From NCBI GenBank assembly GCA_022736605.1, contig DZDB01000127.1, forward strand, positions 1 to 5,069: 5,069 nt of DNA, read 5' to 3'. A program made the translations under genes and the position numbers. The notes under the pieces are model-generated. The model did no database searches. It had not been told where the DNA came from and saw only the letters and a program-made list of their open reading frames with translations. The first letter of the stretch is position 1. Each line of letters begins with the position of its first letter. The DNA comes from Sideroxydans lithotrophicus (GTDB taxonomy: Bacteria; Pseudomonadota; Gammaproteobacteria; Burkholderiales; Sulfuriferulaceae). Shown one piece after another: positions 1 through 5,069 of the stretch.

Positions 1-16
1 CAAATGCTCAAATGCT
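1..16. repeat. Tandem direct repeat, 2 x CAAATGCT
   Basis: Two exact adjacent copies of the 8-mer CAAATGCT occupy 1-8 and 9-16, at the window edge and downstream of the candidate leftward promoter. It could extend beyond position 1. It may be a regulator site in the leader of the next gene or chance; two copies of eight bases are little evidence. Confidence 0.4.
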
Positions 17-32
17 TATATAAAACCGCGGC

Positions 33-62
33 ATTATAACGCAGCCCAAGCTGCCACCGCAA
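33..62 (-). promoter_or_regulatory. Candidate sigma70 promoter pointing left, out of the window
   Basis: On the minus strand there is an exact TATAAT (positions 33-38) preceded, after 18 nt, by TTGCGG (57-62), which keeps the TTG of a -35 box. It lies just downstream of the SCO1 stop codon and would drive a gene to the left of position 1, not SCO1. The -35 match is weak (3 of 6), so this rests mainly on the perfect -10 and on the AT-rich stretch that follows. No gene is visible in 1-76, and I see no rho-independent terminator for the SCO1 transcript there. Confidence 0.4.
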
Positions 63-76
63 GGAACCAAACCCGC

Positions 77-670
77 TCAGAAAGCGTCCATCAGGGCTTT
101 GAGGTCGTGGGCGATCAGGTCAGGACTGCTGCCGTAGGGGATCAACAGGCGCAAACGGCCTTCGGCATCATAGACATAGGAACCTGCACTGTGATCGATC
201 AGATAGTTGTCTGCATCCTTGACGGAAGTCTTTTGATAAACGATTTTGTACTCTTTTGCGATGGCGGCCAGACTGGCAGCGTCGGTATACATCCCTAAAA
301 ACCGGGGATCGAAGGCGGGCACGAACAATTTCAGCAGCTCTGGCGTATCACGCTGCGGGTCGACGGTCACGAACAGCACCTGCACCTTGTCGCCCAGCGG
401 CCCCAACTGCTTGAGCGCAGCGGAAAAATCGGACAGCGTGGTCGGGCAGACGTCCGGGCAATGCGTGTAACCAAAAAAAATGGCCACCACCTTGCCCTTG
501 AAGTCCGCCAGCGTCCGCGTCTGGCCATTGTGGTCGGTTAGCCTGAAGTCACGGGCAAATGCCGCCCCCGTAATATCCGTAGCCTGGAACGCCGGCGCCT
601 GCGGTGCAGGCTGGCACGCTGTCAAAGTCAGTGCCAGCAACGCGCATGCCGCAGCAAACCGGTGGCTCAT
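77..670 (-). CDS. SCO1/SenC/PrrC-family copper chaperone, predicted lipoprotein
   Basis: 197-aa SCO1/SenC protein, which in this family delivers copper to the CuA site of cytochrome c oxidase on the outer face of the inner membrane and can act as a thiol-disulfide reductant. The N-terminus is a lipoprotein signal: basic SHR, a hydrophobic stretch, then LTAC with the lipidated Cys at residue 19. A thioredoxin-like domain follows (about 35-197) with the copper motif CPDVC (Cys71, Cys75), the family motif VDPQRDTP (103-110) and the third ligand in DH (His160). All three ligands are present, so it looks functional. The ATG at 668-670 is chosen because it opens the signal peptide directly; the frame stays open 50 codons further upstream, but that stretch is antisense-like sequence inside the Rrf2 gene. 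The start overlaps the Rrf2 stop as ATGA and has no strong ribosome site, which suggests translational coupling. Length is normal for the family. Confidence 0.95.
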   Translation of the reverse strand: MSHRFAAACALLALTLTACQPAPQAPAFQATDITGAAFARDFRLTDHNGQTRTLADFKGKVVAIFFGYTHCPDVCPTTLSDFSAALKQLGPLGDKVQVLFVTVDPQRDTPELLKLFVPAFDPRFLGMYTDAASLAAIAKEYKIVYQKTSVKDADNYLIDHSAGSYVYDAEGRLRLLIPYGSSPDLIAHDLKALMDAF

Positions 671-1131
671 GGCTGCAATTGCTCGAATAGCATGCCCGGC
701 ACATCCGCCAGCCGGTATTTTCCGGTTTCCACTGCTTTCGCCAATTTTTCCAGGGTCGTATCCTGCAGCAGGTCGATGATCTTTTTCTTTACCGGAACCC
801 AGCGGAAGTGCAGCGGGCAAGCCGTTTCATCGCTGCATTTCTTCAGTCCGAGCAGGCAGCTCTCGGTAAACGCCGGACCCTCGGTCAGCAGCAGGATCTG
901 CATCAGGGTAATCTTGTCGCCACCCTCGCGCAGGCAAAACCCGCCCAGCCGCCCCCGGAACGAAAACAGCAAGTTACCCTTGGCAAGACTTTGCAGGATT
1001 TTGGCGAGGTAGGGTGCAGGCACGCCAAGCTCGCTTGCGATGTCCTTGTTGAGCACCGGCGTGGCTGCTGGCTGAATGGCCATATAGATGAGCGCCTGCA
1101 CGGCGTACTGACTGGTTCGAGAGAGTAGCAT
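667..1131 (-). CDS. Rrf2-family transcriptional regulator with probable Fe-S cluster
   Basis: 154-aa Rrf2-family DNA-binding protein (relatives: IscR, NsrR, RsrR, CymR). The N-terminus LSRTSQYAVQALIYMA (3-18) is the typical first helix. A winged helix-turn-helix follows (about 28-52, DIASELGVPAPYLAKILQ), with the wing RGRLGGF (59-65). Residues 92-108 hold the cluster region: Cys92-x6-Cys99-x5-Cys105, then x2-His108. IscR uses three Cys plus a His two residues after the last Cys; the x6/x5 spacing resembles NsrR more closely. Residue 8 is Gln, not the Asp that completes the 4Fe-4S site of Streptomyces NsrR. A 2Fe-2S sensor is therefore likely, but the signal (iron-sulfur status, redox or NO) cannot be told from sequence. 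The ATG at 1129-1131 fits the family N-terminus, with GGGGGC a few bases upstream; the frame runs open 20 more codons to a TTG, giving non-homologous residues. It overlaps SCO1 by 4 nt and is probably co-expressed with it. Autoregulation is common in the family. Confidence 0.9.
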   Translation of the reverse strand: MLLSRTSQYAVQALIYMAIQPAATPVLNKDIASELGVPAPYLAKILQSLAKGNLLFSFRGRLGGFCLREGGDKITLMQILLLTEGPAFTESCLLGLKKCSDETACPLHFRWVPVKKKIIDLLQDTTLEKLAKAVETGKYRLADVPGMLFEQLQP

Positions 1132-1159
1132 CTCGTGCCCCCGGTGATTGAGTAGGCAC

Positions 1160-1188
1160 AATATAAAACAATCCTGTCTGAATATCCA
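1160..1188 (-). promoter_or_regulatory. Candidate promoter for the rrf2-sco1 pair
   Basis: Minus-strand TGGATA (1183-1188; 4 of 6 to TTGACA), a 17-nt spacer, then TATATT (1160-1165; 5 of 6 to TATAAT), ending 28 nt before the Rrf2 ATG. It sits in the only AT-rich gap of the minus-strand gene run, where a separate promoter for the regulator would be expected. A match of this quality can arise by chance in AT-rich DNA. Confidence 0.4.
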
Positions 1189-1195
1189 CAAACAA

Positions 1196-1216
1196 GATTA
1201 ATTGTCCTTATTAATC
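1196..1216. repeat. Perfect inverted repeat GATTAAT-N7-ATTAATC, possible operator
   Basis: GATTAAT (1196-1202) and ATTAATC (1210-1216) are exact inverted copies around a 7-nt spacer. The element overlaps the ctaB stop codon and lies 7 bp upstream of the candidate -35 of the rrf2 promoter. One G-C pair in seven and no following U-run make it a poor terminator. Dyad symmetry of this size suits a dimeric regulator such as the adjacent Rrf2 protein, but it does not match the IscR or NsrR consensus as I know them. Confidence 0.4.
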
Positions 1217-2111
1217 AAACATGTATTGACCAATAATGATCGACCAGCATGACCGCAAACAGCGCGCTCAAATACCAGATTGAAAAACGGAAAGTTGTTT
1301 TGGCCAGCGCATCGCTATAGCGACGGTACAGCCGCCAACTGTAGAGCAGGAATCCGCCACCCAGCATGATCGCACCCAGCAGATAGATCCAGCCTCCCAT
1401 GCCGGTACCGACCGGAAGCAGGCTGACGGCAAACAACAGCAGCGTGTAAAGCAGCAAATGCAGGCGGGTATAGGCCTCGCCATGGGTCACCGGCAGCATC
1501 GGCAATCCGGCCTTGGCGTATTCGTCGCGACGATAGAGCGCCAGCGCCCAGAAATGCGGGGGCGTCCAGGCAAAAATGATCAGGAACAGCAGCAGCGCAT
1601 CGTGGTGCACCTCGCCTGTGGCCGCGGCCCATCCAAGCACCGGCGGCATCGCGCCGGACGCCCCGCCGATGACGATATTCTGCGGCGTGGCCGGTTTCAG
1701 AATGGCGGTATAAATCACCGCATAACCGACGAAAGTTGCCAGGGTCAGCCACATCGTGAGCGGATTGACGAAAACGTTCAGCAACGTCAACCCGAGCCCG
1801 CCGACGACACCGGAAAATACCAGGGTCTGCGCACTGCTCAGTTCGCCGCGAGGCAGCGGGCGCGCCCGCGTTCGCGCCATGACGGCGTCGATCTTCTGCT
1901 CGATCAGACAATTGAATGCCGCCGCCGCGCCCGCCACCAGCGCAATGCCCAGCGTGCCCGCCCACAGCACGTTCCAGGCCGGCCACCCGGGCACGGCGAG
2001 AAACATGCCGATCACGGCCGTGAACACGATCAGGCTGACCACGCGCAGCTTGCACAGTGCCAGAAACTGTTGGCAGCGACACGCCGCGCCTTCGATCATC
2101 AGAGATTCCAT
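1215..2111 (-). CDS. ctaB: Protoheme IX farnesyltransferase (heme O synthase, Cox10)
   Basis: 298-aa UbiA-superfamily integral membrane prenyltransferase that transfers farnesyl from farnesyl diphosphate to the heme B vinyl group, making heme O for CtaA. The first Mg-diphosphate motif region is N67-CLIEQKID75 followed by MARTRARPLPRGE (78-90), the CtaB signature. Further hallmarks are YTAILKPATPQNIVIGGASGAMPP (134-157), WTPPHFWALAL (182-192) and DEYAKAGLPMLP (196-207). Hydrophobic segments are spread from about 24 to 290 (seven to nine helices by eye). Length is normal. The ATG at 2109-2111 is preceded by a good AGGAG; an in-frame ATG four codons later lacks this support. The start lies 2 nt after the ctaA stop, so the two heme-modifying enzymes should be made together. 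The frame stays open upstream within ctaA, but those residues are not CtaB-like. No inactivating change is seen. Confidence 0.97.
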   Translation of the reverse strand: MESLMIEGAACRCQQFLALCKLRVVSLIVFTAVIGMFLAVPGWPAWNVLWAGTLGIALVAGAAAAFNCLIEQKIDAVMARTRARPLPRGELSSAQTLVFSGVVGGLGLTLLNVFVNPLTMWLTLATFVGYAVIYTAILKPATPQNIVIGGASGAMPPVLGWAAATGEVHHDALLLFLIIFAWTPPHFWALALYRRDEYAKAGLPMLPVTHGEAYTRLHLLLYTLLLFAVSLLPVGTGMGGWIYLLGAIMLGGGFLLYSWRLYRRYSDALAKTTFRFSIWYLSALFAVMLVDHYWSIHV

Positions 2112-2113
2112 GC

Positions 2114-3097
2114 TTAGCTCCTGCGCACCTTGAAGTTCAGCCACACCAGGCTGGCAAGCAACAGCGCCGCGCCCGTGTTGTGGGCAACCGCCACTGCCAG
2201 CGGCAGGCTGAGCAGGACATTGCTGATCCCCAGCGAAACCTGTGCCAACAGCAGAATGCCGATTATCACGGCCACGCCAGCATAACCCGGGGTTCGAAAC
2301 AGCCGCACCACGAGCCAACCCAGAACCAGACTGACCAGCAAGGCCATCAAGCGATGGGTCCAGTGAATCGCGGTCAAGGCTGCCATCGGCAACAACGCCC
2401 CCGATGCGGTCTCTCCCAGTTCACGATACAGGGTAAAGCCATGCCCGAAATCCATGGCGGGCATCCACACGCCCTGACACAGCGGGAAATCGGTGCATGC
2501 CAGCGCCGCATAGTTAGTGCTCACCCAGCCGCCCAGTGCAATCTGCGCAACGACCAGCAACAGCCCGAGGCCGGCGCCGCGCCGCAAGTGATCAACGCTG
2601 GCGAAATAGGCATGGCTGGCCTGCCCGCGTTCGCGTAGCCACAACCACAGCAGCAAGGACAGCGTGGCCATGCCGCCCAGCAAATGCGCGCTGACCACCA
2701 GCGGCTTCAGTAGCTGTGTGACGGTCCACATGCCCAGCAAAGCCTGAAAAACGATCAGCGCCAGCAACAACAAGGGCAGTCCCGGGCCACCATTTGTCTC
2801 GCGCCGGCCGCGCCAGGCCTGCACGAAAATCAGCAGCACCAGCACCCCCAGCGTGCCGGCAAAATAGCGGTGGACCATTTCCTTCCAGGCCTTGGCGTGG
2901 GACACCGGGCCATCGGGCCGCACCACCAGTTCGGCATCGATGGCATCGGCCGCGTGATGCGGTGTCAGTGCGCCATAACAGCCCGGCCAGTCCGGGCACC
3001 CCAGACCGGCGTCGGACAGACGGACATACGCCCCCAGGCTCACGACACAAAGCGTCAGTACGAGGGCAGTCAGAATAAGCTTGCGATAGAGCGTCAT
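2114..3097 (-). CDS. ctaA: Heme A synthase (Cox15/CtaA)
   Basis: 327-aa inner-membrane heme A synthase, which oxidises the C8 methyl of heme O to a formyl group. About eight membrane helices are visible by eye (roughly 8-25, 76-95, 106-126, 135-154, 173-192, 244-266, 272-293, 298-318), in two homologous four-helix halves. The heme-ligand histidines are present: His76 (EMVHR), His138 (SAHLL), His245/His248 (AIHWTHRL) and His306 (VAHNTGA). Both periplasmic loops carry a Cys pair, CPDWPGC (34-40) and CTDFPLC (201-207), as in CtaA types that form a loop disulfide. ATG 3097 gives MTLYRKL directly before helix 1, the usual CtaA N-terminus. A TTG at 3112, overlapping the upstream stop as TTGA, would add five residues and cannot be excluded, since neither start has a strong ribosome site. 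It precedes ctaB by 2 nt. Confidence 0.96.
   Translation of the reverse strand: MTLYRKLILTALVLTLCVVSLGAYVRLSDAGLGCPDWPGCYGALTPHHAADAIDAELVVRPDGPVSHAKAWKEMVHRYFAGTLGVLVLLIFVQAWRGRRETNGGPGLPLLLLALIVFQALLGMWTVTQLLKPLVVSAHLLGGMATLSLLLWLWLRERGQASHAYFASVDHLRRGAGLGLLLVVAQIALGGWVSTNYAALACTDFPLCQGVWMPAMDFGHGFTLYRELGETASGALLPMAALTAIHWTHRLMALLVSLVLGWLVVRLFRTPGYAGVAVIIGILLLAQVSLGISNVLLSLPLAVAVAHNTGAALLLASLVWLNFKVRRS
2118..2122 (-). promoter_or_regulatory. Shine-Dalgarno site of ctaB (AGGAG)
   Basis: AGGAG on the minus strand ends 6 nt before the ctaB ATG and lies inside the last codons of ctaA. It decides the ctaB start at 2111 over the ATG four codons downstream. Confidence 0.75.
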
Positions 3098-3108
3098 GGC
3101 GAATGGAT

Positions 3109-3672
3109 TCAACCGATCTGCGAAGCTTTGAGCAACAACTTGAGATCTTGCATCATGCGCCTGGCATCCGGCTGTGCGGGAAACCGCAGCATCAGGTTGC
3201 CGAGAGGATCGACCAGATAGATGTGCGCGTCCCGCTCCCGCGCCGCCGGAAACTGGGAGACGAATGCAGTATCACCAGACCGCCACACCACCAGGCCGGG
3301 ATGAGCCTGCAGCAAAACCGCATCGGGGGTGCCACTGTCGCTCACCACCCACAGGCGCTCGATGCGCGACTGATCCTTGCCCTGGGTGATGCGCACCTGC
3401 CGCATCAAATACAGTTGCTGCCGGCACGCCGCATCGCAGTTCGCCGACCCGACATGCACCATCACCCACTTGCCCTGCAAGGCTTCCAGGTCGAAGGGAC
3501 GGGCATCGAGTGTTTTGCCGGCGGTCGACTGCAAGGGCGCAACCTTCAACAGTTCGCCGTAGTTGGTATGGCCCGCCGGGCGCCAGCCGAAATAGGCGAA
3601 ATAGGCGGCCACCACCGGCACCATGAATACGCCAATCAGGAACAGGAATTTACTGCGCGAAGTTAATTGCAT
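3109..3672 (-). CDS. Membrane-anchored SCO-like thioredoxin-fold protein, probable oxidase assembly factor
   Basis: 187-aa protein of a conserved but poorly characterised group found between SURF1 and ctaA. One N-terminal hydrophobic segment (about 9-29) after a basic start (TSRSK) suggests an inner-membrane anchor with the rest in the periplasm. The soluble part looks like a degenerate SCO/thioredoxin fold: a strand KWVMVHVGSANC (68-79), then CDAAC (Cys79, Cys83) in the position of the SCO copper motif, a strand RLWVVSDSG (106-114), and HIYLVDPLGNLMLRF (150-164), which resembles the SCO C-terminal hairpin. Aligned on that hairpin without gaps, Arg147 falls at the SCO copper-ligand His; His150 is three residues off. 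It may handle copper or thiols during oxidase assembly, but this is inferred from fold and location. The ATG at 3670-3672 follows the SURF1 stop by 7 nt; ctaA starts 11 nt after its stop, so it sits in the same operon. Confidence 0.85.
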   Translation of the reverse strand: MQLTSRSKFLFLIGVFMVPVVAAYFAYFGWRPAGHTNYGELLKVAPLQSTAGKTLDARPFDLEALQGKWVMVHVGSANCDAACRQQLYLMRQVRITQGKDQSRIERLWVVSDSGTPDAVLLQAHPGLVVWRSGDTAFVSQFPAARERDAHIYLVDPLGNLMLRFPAQPDARRMMQDLKLLLKASQIG

Positions 3673-3679
3673 ACTCGAT

Positions 3680-4429
3680 TCAGTCCACAGCCGACGCGTT
3701 GGCGTTGCGCTCGCGCTTCACATTCACCACCACCCACAGCACCGCCAGCGTCGTCGCCAGACTGTACCACTGGAAGGCATAGCCGAGATGCATGCTGACG
3801 CCGGTATCGGGGCGCGGCCAGTCGCGTTGCAGGCCATCCGGCTGGAAATTCGTCTGTTGCAGCAGCACGGGCTGCAGCGTCTGGCCCGTTAGCATCGTGT
3901 AACGTGCAAAGTCCAGATTCTGCCAGACGCGTCCCTGCGGCGTAGCGTGAGCCAGTTCCAGATACCGGCTATGCGGATCGACCGCCATGCCTTCCAGCCT
4001 CAGCGTGCCATGCGGCACCGGAACCACCGGCAGCTGCGCACGCGAGCGACCCGCTGCGATCCAGCCCCGGTTGACCAGAATGGCCAGCGCGCTGCCATCG
4101 ATCTTCAGTGGCGTCAGCACGTGGTAGCCCGCCACGCCGCCCTGTACCCGGTTATCCAGCAAGATGGTGTGCGCATCGTCGAAGCGGCCCTGAACTTCGA
4201 TCTTGCGGAACAACAAATCGTCGCGTGTCAGCAGGATCTTGCCGACATGAATCGGCGGATCCTGCGTCGCGGCATCGTATTGCGCCTGCAGGGCGCGCTT
4301 GGCTTCGGCACGTCCGCTCTGCCAGTTGCCCAGCCACAGCGTCAGCACGAAAAAAAACAGCGCCGCCACGGTCGGCCACAACGCCGGGGCAAACAGCCAC
4401 CCGCCGGCGCGCAGTCTCAAACCATGCAT
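3680..4429 (-). CDS. SURF1-family cytochrome c oxidase assembly protein
   Basis: 249-aa SURF1 (Shy1) protein; bacterial members bind heme A and assist its insertion into oxidase subunit I. The expected topology is visible: an N-terminal membrane helix (about 12-34) ending in LGNWQ (33-37), a periplasmic domain, and a C-terminal helix (about 218-236). Family motifs are in order: FRKIEVQGRF (74-83), LDNRVQGGVAGYHVLTPL (91-108), LVNRGW (118-123) and HLGYAFQWYSLA (214-225). The His of HLGYA is the conserved C-terminal His proposed as a heme A contact. Length is normal. The ATG at 4427-4429 is the first in-frame ATG before helix 1; upstream sequence in frame is not SURF1-like and runs into the divergent 66-aa gene. 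No clear ribosome site is seen. The gene begins a minus-strand run with the SCO-like protein, ctaA and ctaB, and its promoter must lie in the 48-nt divergent gap or inside the neighbouring gene. Confidence 0.95.
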   Translation of the reverse strand: MHGLRLRAGGWLFAPALWPTVAALFFFVLTLWLGNWQSGRAEAKRALQAQYDAATQDPPIHVGKILLTRDDLLFRKIEVQGRFDDAHTILLDNRVQGGVAGYHVLTPLKIDGSALAILVNRGWIAAGRSRAQLPVVPVPHGTLRLEGMAVDPHSRYLELAHATPQGRVWQNLDFARYTMLTGQTLQPVLLQQTNFQPDGLQRDWPRPDTGVSMHLGYAFQWYSLATTLAVLWVVVNVKRERNANASAVD

Positions 4430-4463
4430 CGTGACGGCAATCCGGTTAGACTGAAATTTTGCC

Positions 4464-4470
4464 GAGGAAA
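4464..4470 (+). promoter_or_regulatory. Shine-Dalgarno site of the 66-aa membrane protein gene
   Basis: GAGGAAA with a 7-nt spacer to the ATG at 4478. It fixes the start of this short gene and separates it from the long open stretch upstream in the same frame, which is antisense to SURF1. It is the strongest ribosome site on the plus strand of the window. Confidence 0.75.
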
Positions 4471-4477
4471 CCGCACC

Positions 4478-4678
4478 ATGCGCATACTTGCCCTGTTGTT
4501 CATTGTGTTCATTCTGGGCAGTCTCGCCAGCGCGCTCTATTACCTGATCAAGGACAAAGGCCAGACCGATCGCACCGTCAAAATGCTGACGATACGGGTC
4601 GGACTCTCGCTGGCGCTGTTCATCCTGTTGATGGCTGGATATTACTTCGGCATCGTTCCGCAAAGCGGGCTGCGTTGA
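4478..4678 (+). CDS. Small twin-transmembrane protein, DUF2909 type
   Basis: 66-aa inner-membrane protein with two hydrophobic helices (about 3-24 and 39-60) joined by a short polar loop, KDKGQTDRTVKMLTIR (25-40). The pattern (LYYLIKDKG, then K-ML-IRVGLSLALF) matches the DUF2909 or twin-transmembrane family, which occurs next to oxidase subunit III and SURF1 in many beta- and gammaproteobacteria, usually on the opposite strand as here. Function is unknown; a role in oxidase assembly or stability is inferred from location only. It is the sole plus-strand gene, with the GAGGAAA ribosome site at 4464-4470. It starts 48 nt from the divergent SURF1 and ends 19 nt before a strong terminator shared with subunit III. 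The positive loop suggests that both termini face the periplasm, a weak prediction. Confidence 0.88.
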   Translation: MRILALLFIVFILGSLASALYYLIKDKGQTDRTVKMLTIRVGLSLALFILLMAGYYFGIVPQSGLR

Positions 4679-4697
4679 ATACCGCATGAAATTTCTT

Positions 4698-4734
4698 GCG
4701 TAAAAAAGCCGCCGGTCTGGCGGCTTTTTTACGC
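4698..4734. terminator. Perfect bidirectional rho-independent terminator
   Basis: A 16-bp stem without mismatch (4698-4713 with 4719-4734) around a 5-nt loop (GGTCT). The core is GCCGCC/GGCGGC flanked by A6 on the left and T6 on the right, so a U-run follows the GC core on either strand. It sits between the ends of two convergent genes, 19 nt after the 66-aa membrane protein (plus) and 11 nt after subunit III (minus), and should stop transcription from both. On the minus strand it separates the subunit III transcript from SURF1. Confidence 0.95.
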
Positions 4735-4745
4735 GATCCGAACGG

Positions 4746-5069
4746 TCAGATCATCCAGTAGACCAAGATGAACAACATCACCCACACTACATCGACGAAG
4801 TGCCAGTACCACGATACTGCCTCGAACGCGAAATGATGATCGGCAGTGAAATGTCCTGAGATCGCGCGCAGCAGCATCACCAGCAGCATGGTCGTGCCGA
4901 CCAGTACGTGAAAGCCGTGGAAGCCGGTCAGCATGAAGAAAGTCGAGCCGTACACCCCGGCGCCCAGCGTCAGGCCCATCTCGCTGTAAGCGTGATGGTA
5001 TTCGTAGGCCTGCAGCGCAATGAACACCACACCCAACAGTACCGTCAGCGCCAGGCCCGCTATCAGCTG
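4746..5069 (-). CDS. ctaE: Cytochrome c oxidase subunit III, C-terminal part (cut by window end)
   Basis: The last 107 codons of heme-copper oxidase subunit III; the gene continues beyond 5069, so its start is not visible. Three membrane segments are seen: a first ending in FIALQAYEYHHAY, a second around STFFMLTGFHGFHVLVGTTMLL, and a third in FEAVSWYWHFVDVVWVMLF ending with VYWMI at the C-terminus. The motifs GSTFF-LTGFHG-HV, GHF-x5-HFAFEA and WYWHFVDVVW are hallmarks of aa3-type subunit III and not of cbb3 or bo3 quinol oxidase subunits. The TTG at 5034-5036 is an internal Leu codon, not a start. In relatives, subunits II and I and CtaG lie further upstream; here that would be to the right of the window. 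It ends at the shared terminator. Confidence 0.96.
   Translation of the reverse strand, partial: QLIAGLALTVLLGVVFIALQAYEYHHAYSEMGLTLGAGVYGSTFFMLTGFHGFHVLVGTTMLLVMLLRAISGHFTADHHFAFEAVSWYWHFVDVVWVMLFILVYWMI

Noticed and set aside
671..820. N-terminal extension of SCO1 by 50 residues
   Set aside because: It lies inside the Rrf2 coding region and would bury the lipoprotein signal peptide, which begins exactly at the ATG of 668-670.
1132..1191. TTG start giving the Rrf2 protein 20 extra residues
   Set aside because: The added residues are unlike any Rrf2 N-terminus, they would overlap the candidate promoter, and the family N-terminus begins at ATG 1131.
1196..1216. Inverted repeat read as a terminator for ctaB
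   Set aside because: The stem has only one G-C pair of seven and no U-run follows it on the minus strand.
1458..2117. A 219-codon open frame on the plus strand across ctaB, and a further one at 2057-2638
   Set aside because: Both are antisense to confidently identified ctaB/ctaA, rich in Arg, Gln, His and Pro as expected for the shadow of a GC-rich gene, and have no recognisable domain.
2112..2318. Upstream extension of ctaB by 69 codons
   Set aside because: The extension is an out-of-frame reading of the ctaA 3' end; the AGGAG at 2118-2122 and family N-terminus support ATG 2111.
3947..4477. Long plus-strand open frame running into the 66-aa membrane protein, suggesting a larger 243-aa protein
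   Set aside because: The upstream part is antisense to SURF1 and low in hydrophobic structure; the ribosome site GAGGAAA and ATG at 4478 define the real start.
5034..5036. TTG as the start of a 96-aa protein
   Set aside because: The frame is open to the window end and the upstream residues continue the subunit III helix, so this is an internal Leu codon of a partial gene.

Overview
The window is a chromosomal cytochrome c oxidase (aa3-type) assembly locus from a Gram-negative proteobacterium. The SCO1/SURF1/CtaA/CtaB sequences, a DUF2909-type small membrane protein and the gene order fit a betaproteobacterium (or a close gammaproteobacterial relative); genus is not resolvable by eye. Codon use is uniformly G/C-ending, and there is no sign of mobile elements, CRISPR, tRNA or rRNA genes.

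Layout, read from right to left because nearly everything is on the minus strand: the C-terminal half of oxidase subunit III (4746-5069, cut by the window edge); a perfect bidirectional terminator (4698-4734); a 66-aa two-helix membrane protein on the plus strand (4478-4678), convergent with subunit III and divergent from SURF1; then a compact minus-strand run of SURF1 (3680-4429), a membrane-anchored SCO-like thioredoxin-fold protein (3109-3672), heme A synthase ctaA (2114-3097) and heme O synthase ctaB (1215-2111), with gaps of only 2-12 nt. After an AT-rich 83-nt gap come an Rrf2-family regulator (667-1131) and the copper chaperone SCO1/SenC (77-670), which overlap by 4 nt (ATGA). Positions 1-76 hold no gene but contain a candidate outgoing leftward promoter.

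The genes form one pathway. CtaB farnesylates heme B to heme O, and CtaA oxidises it to heme A. SURF1 helps place heme A in subunit I, SCO1 supplies copper (mainly to CuA), and subunit III is a structural part of the finished oxidase. The SCO-like protein and the 66-aa protein recur in this neighbourhood in other proteobacteria but have no firm function.

The core is a well-known cluster. The parts most worth a second look are the Rrf2 regulator, which carries three Cys plus a CxxH in an iron-sulfur-binding arrangement and is translationally coupled to SCO1; a small inverted repeat in front of it; and the SCO-like protein, which keeps CxxxC but apparently lacks the canonical copper-ligand His. 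I did not find a wholly undescribed system here.
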